DNA from: Umbelopsis ramanniana AG
Lineage: Eukaryota; Mucoromycota; Umbelopsidomycetes; Umbelopsidales; Umbelopsidaceae
DNA: 64,000 nt
Direction of reading: 5' to 3'
Assembly (NCBI RefSeq): GCF_025399195.1
Contig: NW_026252087.1
Coordinates: 372,001-436,000 of the forward strand
In this document: positions 60,825 through 64,000 of the stretch, one piece after another
How positions within the stretch are numbered: the stretch's first letter is position 1
Layout: each line of letters starts with the position of its first letter
Made by a program: the position numbers and the translations under genes
Notes under the pieces: generated by a model
Told to the model about the DNA's origin: nothing
Database searches by the model: none
What the model saw: only the letters and a program-made list of their open reading frames with translations

Positions 60825-60891
60825 AATGCAGGCTTATTCCTCTTTTATCCAAGCTAGCTTTCGAGGTCTTTACCCTATCAACTTATCATCA

Positions 60892-61260
60892 ATGTACACA
60901 ATAAGGCACTCCATTCTCGTAGCGGCTATAATCGCTTATCTTTGCAGCATTCCAAGTGATGCTGCTGTTGTTCAGAATTTACAATATAGAACACCAGCTG
61001 GTGGCGAAAACTTTATAAAACGACTGATGACTGGCTCTTGCCGTCCTTTAGTAGGCGGCGCAGTAGCCATCGAAAACGAATCCAATCTTTACATGCAGTT
61101 ATTTCAAGATGGTGAATGCAGCAATGCAGTCGCTGCAGTAGAGCCTGGAAAGGAGTGGATCGGCCAAGACATCGCCTATTCGATAAAGGGCAGTTCTCAA
61201 GCTCCACCGACTGCAGACTATGCGAATAAAACAGTTACGGCAGAATCATTACAGCAATAA
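60892..61260 (+). CDS. Small secreted protein B, 122 aa, two-cysteine PGxEW family
   Basis: Single exon. The frame is open back to an ATG at 60802, but the start at 60892 (MYTIRHSILVAAIIAYLCSIPSDA) gives a proper signal peptide and sits correctly behind the TATA-like element. The mature protein has Cys50 and Cys76 (25 residues between, as in protein A), a sequon at Asn62 (NES), FQDGEC matching FGDANC of protein A, and PGKEW matching PGEEW. A longer, polar C-terminal tail of about 25 residues distinguishes it. An AATAAA lies at 61283. The two genes, 1.6 kb apart and on the same strand, look like an old tandem duplication. Function unknown. Confidence 0.75.
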   Translation: MYTIRHSILVAAIIAYLCSIPSDAAVVQNLQYRTPAGGENFIKRLMTGSCRPLVGGAVAIENESNLYMQLFQDGECSNAVAAVEPGKEWIGQDIAYSIKGSSQAPPTADYANKTVTAESLQQ

Positions 61261-61664
61261 TAGACAATGACTTGATAGTAACAATAAAATGGGTCTTTGT
61301 TGGATGATCATCAGTAAACTTCCAGTAGCTGATGCACATATCGTATCAGCTGCTTGCATACTCTCATCATCTGAGGATTGAGCGCTCCCATCTACATGTG
61401 AAAAATAGTGGAAACGTTTTCATGCCCACCAGATACGGTATACTATCTGCCTTTTACCAAAAAAGAGAATTTTTCTTCAGCGGGCAACATTCGGGAATTT
61501 AGGCAGGCAATTATGAGCTTCCGACAAAAAGCTTACACAATTCATGTTTAGTTATTGGCAAGGAGGAGACATCGTACAATATAATGAATGATCTACAAAT
61601 GTAATTATTGTCCTACCCGCAACGTCGACTTTTTATTTCATTTCAGCGGCTTAGATTGAGCGCA
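61261..61664. other. Convergent 3' intergenic region
   Basis: 404 bp between secreted protein B (+) and the PP1-targeting gene (-). Contains AATAAA at 61283-61288 for protein B. No coding frame. Confidence 0.5.
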
Positions 61665-62943
61665 TCACAGTAAAATGGAAGGTCTATGTCGAGTTAGTTG
61701 CTGGCCGTGGTAGCTATATTTTTTTACCCAGGTCTGAGATAAAGAATCGCTCACGGTTGGGGCAACTGCAGGCGGAGCATCTGTCAACAGGGTAGCATAA
61801 TTACAGGGTTTAGATATGTGCCGAATGCCAGAATGTTTAGGCTTAGCACTGCACAGGGTTTCGAGGGAAACTTCTTGCATAAAATGCTTTTTCAGCAAGA
61901 CATTGTTCTTGTTGTAACTTGGATACGAAATGATATTATTATTGTTGGAGCTGTCAGTGGGAGGTTCGGAGTCATGTGCGGCAGATTGTTTGGTCAGCTC
62001 CGCAACAGGCGGCGGCGGTTGAGTGGAGGTAAATAACGAAGTGGCTGAATGTGGTCGCTTGATCGTTTTAGGATACACAACCGAAGGCTTCTTCGGTACG
62101 GTGGGATGTCGTGTGACAAAGAGCTACAGGGGAAACGTGTTAGTGATCATCACCCAAAAAACAATGTAAATAAAATACCAGGCATACCTTATAATTTCTG
62201 CTGTTATTATTATCCCAAAACTCCCGACCATTGAAGCAATACTGGACTGCCATTTCAACTTGGGTGCTGATAGTGGCTTGATGATCCGACGATAAGGTCA
62301 GAGGAATGTCCAAGTCAAAGGAAAATTCGTCGTATAGAGGAGAAATCGATCGAGTATAATATCCGTTAACAGTACCAAACGATTGCCAGTCGTTCAGTGT
62401 ATACCGTATTGATACTTGTTTGTGGTAAGACTGGTTCCGGACCCGTACAGTACCTTTCAATCTGGTCACGTCTTCACGTGCATCGTTATTGTGTTCGGTA
62501 TCTTCTTGGTCTTCTGAGCTGGGTCGTTCTGCAAGAATCATTTCCAAAAGAACCATAGGTGCCAGTCTATGAGTTTCAATAGATAGAGGTGTCCAGTTTG
62601 TGTAGGTGATACTGATGCGTTGCCAGTGTTGGGTATCTTTTTTGGGAATGTATTGACGAATTTCATTGTTATCCGCATTACTTCCGACGGTTGAGATTAT
62701 TATTGGGCACTCTTCTTGTTCAAAGTATCGTATTCGTTCCAGTGCAATATTGTCAAAGTGGGCTTTTCGGGATTTGGCTGGGATTGGCTGACCGCCAACA
62801 TGGCCGGTTGACTTCAGTATTGATAAAAGTCCATTGGTACCGGTTAGGAGGTCATTCGAGCCAGGTTTTCTAGTGCATATGTTTGGCCAGAGTAACTGTG
62901 TGGGTTCTGGCGCATGAGAAATGGTAACTGTCCTAGCTGTCAT
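61665..62943 (-). CDS. Protein phosphatase 1 glycogen-targeting subunit with CBM21 domain (Gac1/PPP1R3-like)
   Basis: Exons 62943-62188 and 62123-61665, with a 64-nt intron, give 404 aa. Near residue 60, RKAHFDNIALERIRYFEQEECP combines a KAHF sequence fitting the PP1-docking RVxF motif with the linker typical of Gac1/PIG proteins. The CBM21 domain follows (about 145-250): LKGTVRVRNQSYHKQVSIRYTLNDWQSF and MAVQYCFNGREFWDNNNSRNYKL, the last conserved in all CBM21 glycogen binders. The C-terminal 150 residues are polar with Asn and Pro runs. Such proteins bring PP1 to glycogen to dephosphorylate and activate glycogen synthase. With PFK-2 it is the second central-carbon regulator in the window, but the genes are 43 kb apart. 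Confidence 0.9.
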
Positions 62944-63486
62944 GCTGGACGGAAGAAGGGCAAATTGTCGAGACGAAAGAGTGTCAATGTAGGAAAGAAG
63001 ATTTGTGAGACGGAGATGAAGCGAATAAATGGATTATTCAAATTCTGTTCTTGGCGAATGAGCGAATGGGTTATTTGAGACTAGGGTTTAAATGAGACCA
63101 ACTGAGGTGGTGATGAGCTCAGCGAGTATAGAAGGCGTGCGTTGTTGATAAATTTTTTGTTTGCGTTTGATTGAGCATTGGCTCAGGTGGTCTTTAGGTT
63201 AGGTTGGCTGGCTTGCTTATCTCGGGCTATTGCTGAAAGTAGCGCATGGGTAGTTTGCTTTTTGAAATGAATGAAGTAATACGAATGATGATGAAAGATG
63301 GACTGCCGCTGCTCCAGTGTTTTTGTAGAAAATTCCCTCAGCTTTCGTCGACCGACGATGAAACAATTAATTCTAAGAGCGGTGCTCAAATTTGAATGGG
63401 CTTGGCTTGGCTCAACCGAAACTTTTCTATTGTCCGCTGCATATCTTGGACATTTATATTTCTCATTATTCATTTATTGAAGTCAT
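62944..63486. other. Intergenic region upstream of the PP1-targeting gene
   Basis: About 540 bp. Frames at 63183-63473 (-) and 63298-63480 (+) overlap antisense and have no motif. It contains the promoter of the PP1-targeting gene and the 3' end of the next gene, with AATAAA on the minus strand at about 63471-63476. Confidence 0.45.
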
Positions 63487-64000
63487 TCATTCATCCCGGC
63501 TACGCTTCATTGCACCTCCTCGACCCATGCTATTGTCAAATCTATACGTACATGATCAGTTGAAAGTGCGGGCATTTTTTCCAAACATACCAATCATGGC
63601 TACTGCGTCACTTACCCTCCCTGTCCATATCCCTGTTGATCAAAGAATGCTGGGTTGATGTGCATGCCTGGATATCCTGCAGCTAAGGGGGTCCAGTAAG
63701 TCGATCCGTGATATCACGCGATTTAATTTAAAGATAGTAGACTCACCGTTGTTGAATCCTGTTCCATCGCCGTATCCCATCATGCCACCACCGCGGCCGC
63801 CGCGATTCATATAGTTGCCTTGGCTTCCTCCTCGCATGTTACCCCTACCGCCACCACCCGTGTTTCCCATAAAATTCGCCGCCATCATAGGATTAGGGAA
63901 GCCTCCATACGGGTTCATGAAACCGCCTGCTGCCATCATGGGGTTGAAGCCTCCACCTTGCATCATTTGTTGAGGATTAGTGTTCATGCCCGGTCGTCCC
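63487..64000 (-). CDS. CFIm68/CPSF6-like RNA-processing protein, C-terminal part, cut by the right edge
   Basis: Three exons are visible: one from the right edge to about 63748, one at about 63687-63619, and the last ending at the stop at 63487. The visible part is Gly/Met/Asn/Arg-rich with RGG-type repeats (NRGGRGGG), then GMHINPAFFDQQGYGQ and a basic end KRSRDE. A HxNPAFF segment is a recognisable feature of the CFIm68/59 subunits (CPSF6/7) of the mRNA cleavage factor, which carry an RRM further N-terminal. That RRM would lie beyond position 64000. The ATG at 63987 is probably internal. The assignment rests on one short motif, so another RGG/RRM protein is possible. Confidence 0.55.

Larger units (their letters stand above)
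59319..60891. other. Intergenic region between the two secreted protein genes
   Basis: About 1.5 kb, AT-rich. Minus-strand frames at 60007-60210 and 60395-60592 have no recognisable motif. The right end is the promoter of secreted protein B. Confidence 0.45.

Noticed and set aside
60802-60891. Upstream in-frame ATG extending secreted protein B by 30 residues
   Set aside because: The extension overlaps a TATA-like element and would bury the signal peptide inside the protein. The ATG at 60892 fits both.

Overview
The window is nuclear DNA of a filamentous fungus, most likely an early-diverging (Mucoromycota, probably Mucorales) species. The evidence is dense genes with many short introns (mostly 50-100 nt, GTAAGT-type donors), a fungal gene set (Mnn9-type mannosyltransferase, velvet protein, Csc1 channel, Brl1/Brr6), and genes rare or absent in yeasts and moulds of the Dikarya, notably a cobalamin-dependent methionine synthase and a RABL6-type GTPase. 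I rebuilt exon-intron structures by hand. For nearly all genes the exon phases close to a whole number of codons, and this is the main support for the coordinates.

Layout. 0.3-5.3 kb: ELYS-like nucleoporin (+) facing an Mnn9-type glycosyltransferase (-). 7.4-12.6 kb: SLC35F6-type transporter (-) and an M28 peptidase-like membrane protein (+) sharing a 157-bp divergent promoter, then a peroxisomal adenine nucleotide carrier (+). 14.4-24.8 kb: divergent GATA-like zinc protein (+), PFK-2/FBPase-2 (-) divergent from a velvet regulator (+), Dbp9 helicase (-) divergent from Brl1/Brr6 (+). 26.3-32.2 kb: Csc1/OSCA channel (-) divergent from CCA-adding enzyme (+). 32.4-44.1 kb: a small unknown protein, a GT49 glycosyltransferase, another small unknown, a CYSTM stress peptide, a RasGAP, a Vps68/TMEM50 protein and a Rax1-type RGS protein. 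44.7-55.5 kb: MetH, RABL6, Cmr1/WDR76 and a short-chain dehydrogenase. A tRNA-Ser(UGA) sits at 55.9 kb. 56.0-61.6 kb is gene-poor and AT-rich and holds two small secreted proteins related to each other. 61.7-64.0 kb: a PP1 glycogen-targeting subunit and the 3' end of a CFIm68-like RNA-processing gene that runs off the right edge.

Most genes are housekeeping. The most unusual content is: (1) a pair of small secreted proteins whose cores align without gaps and share a two-cysteine, one-sequon, PGxEW signature; (2) an M28 peptidase lacking its bridging zinc Asp and its general-base Glu; (3) a PFK-2/FBPase-2 whose phosphatase RHGES motif reads RIPES; (4) a fungal B12-dependent methionine synthase with a TCACGTG element just upstream; (5) obligatory micro-exons of 10, 16 and 20 nt in three genes.
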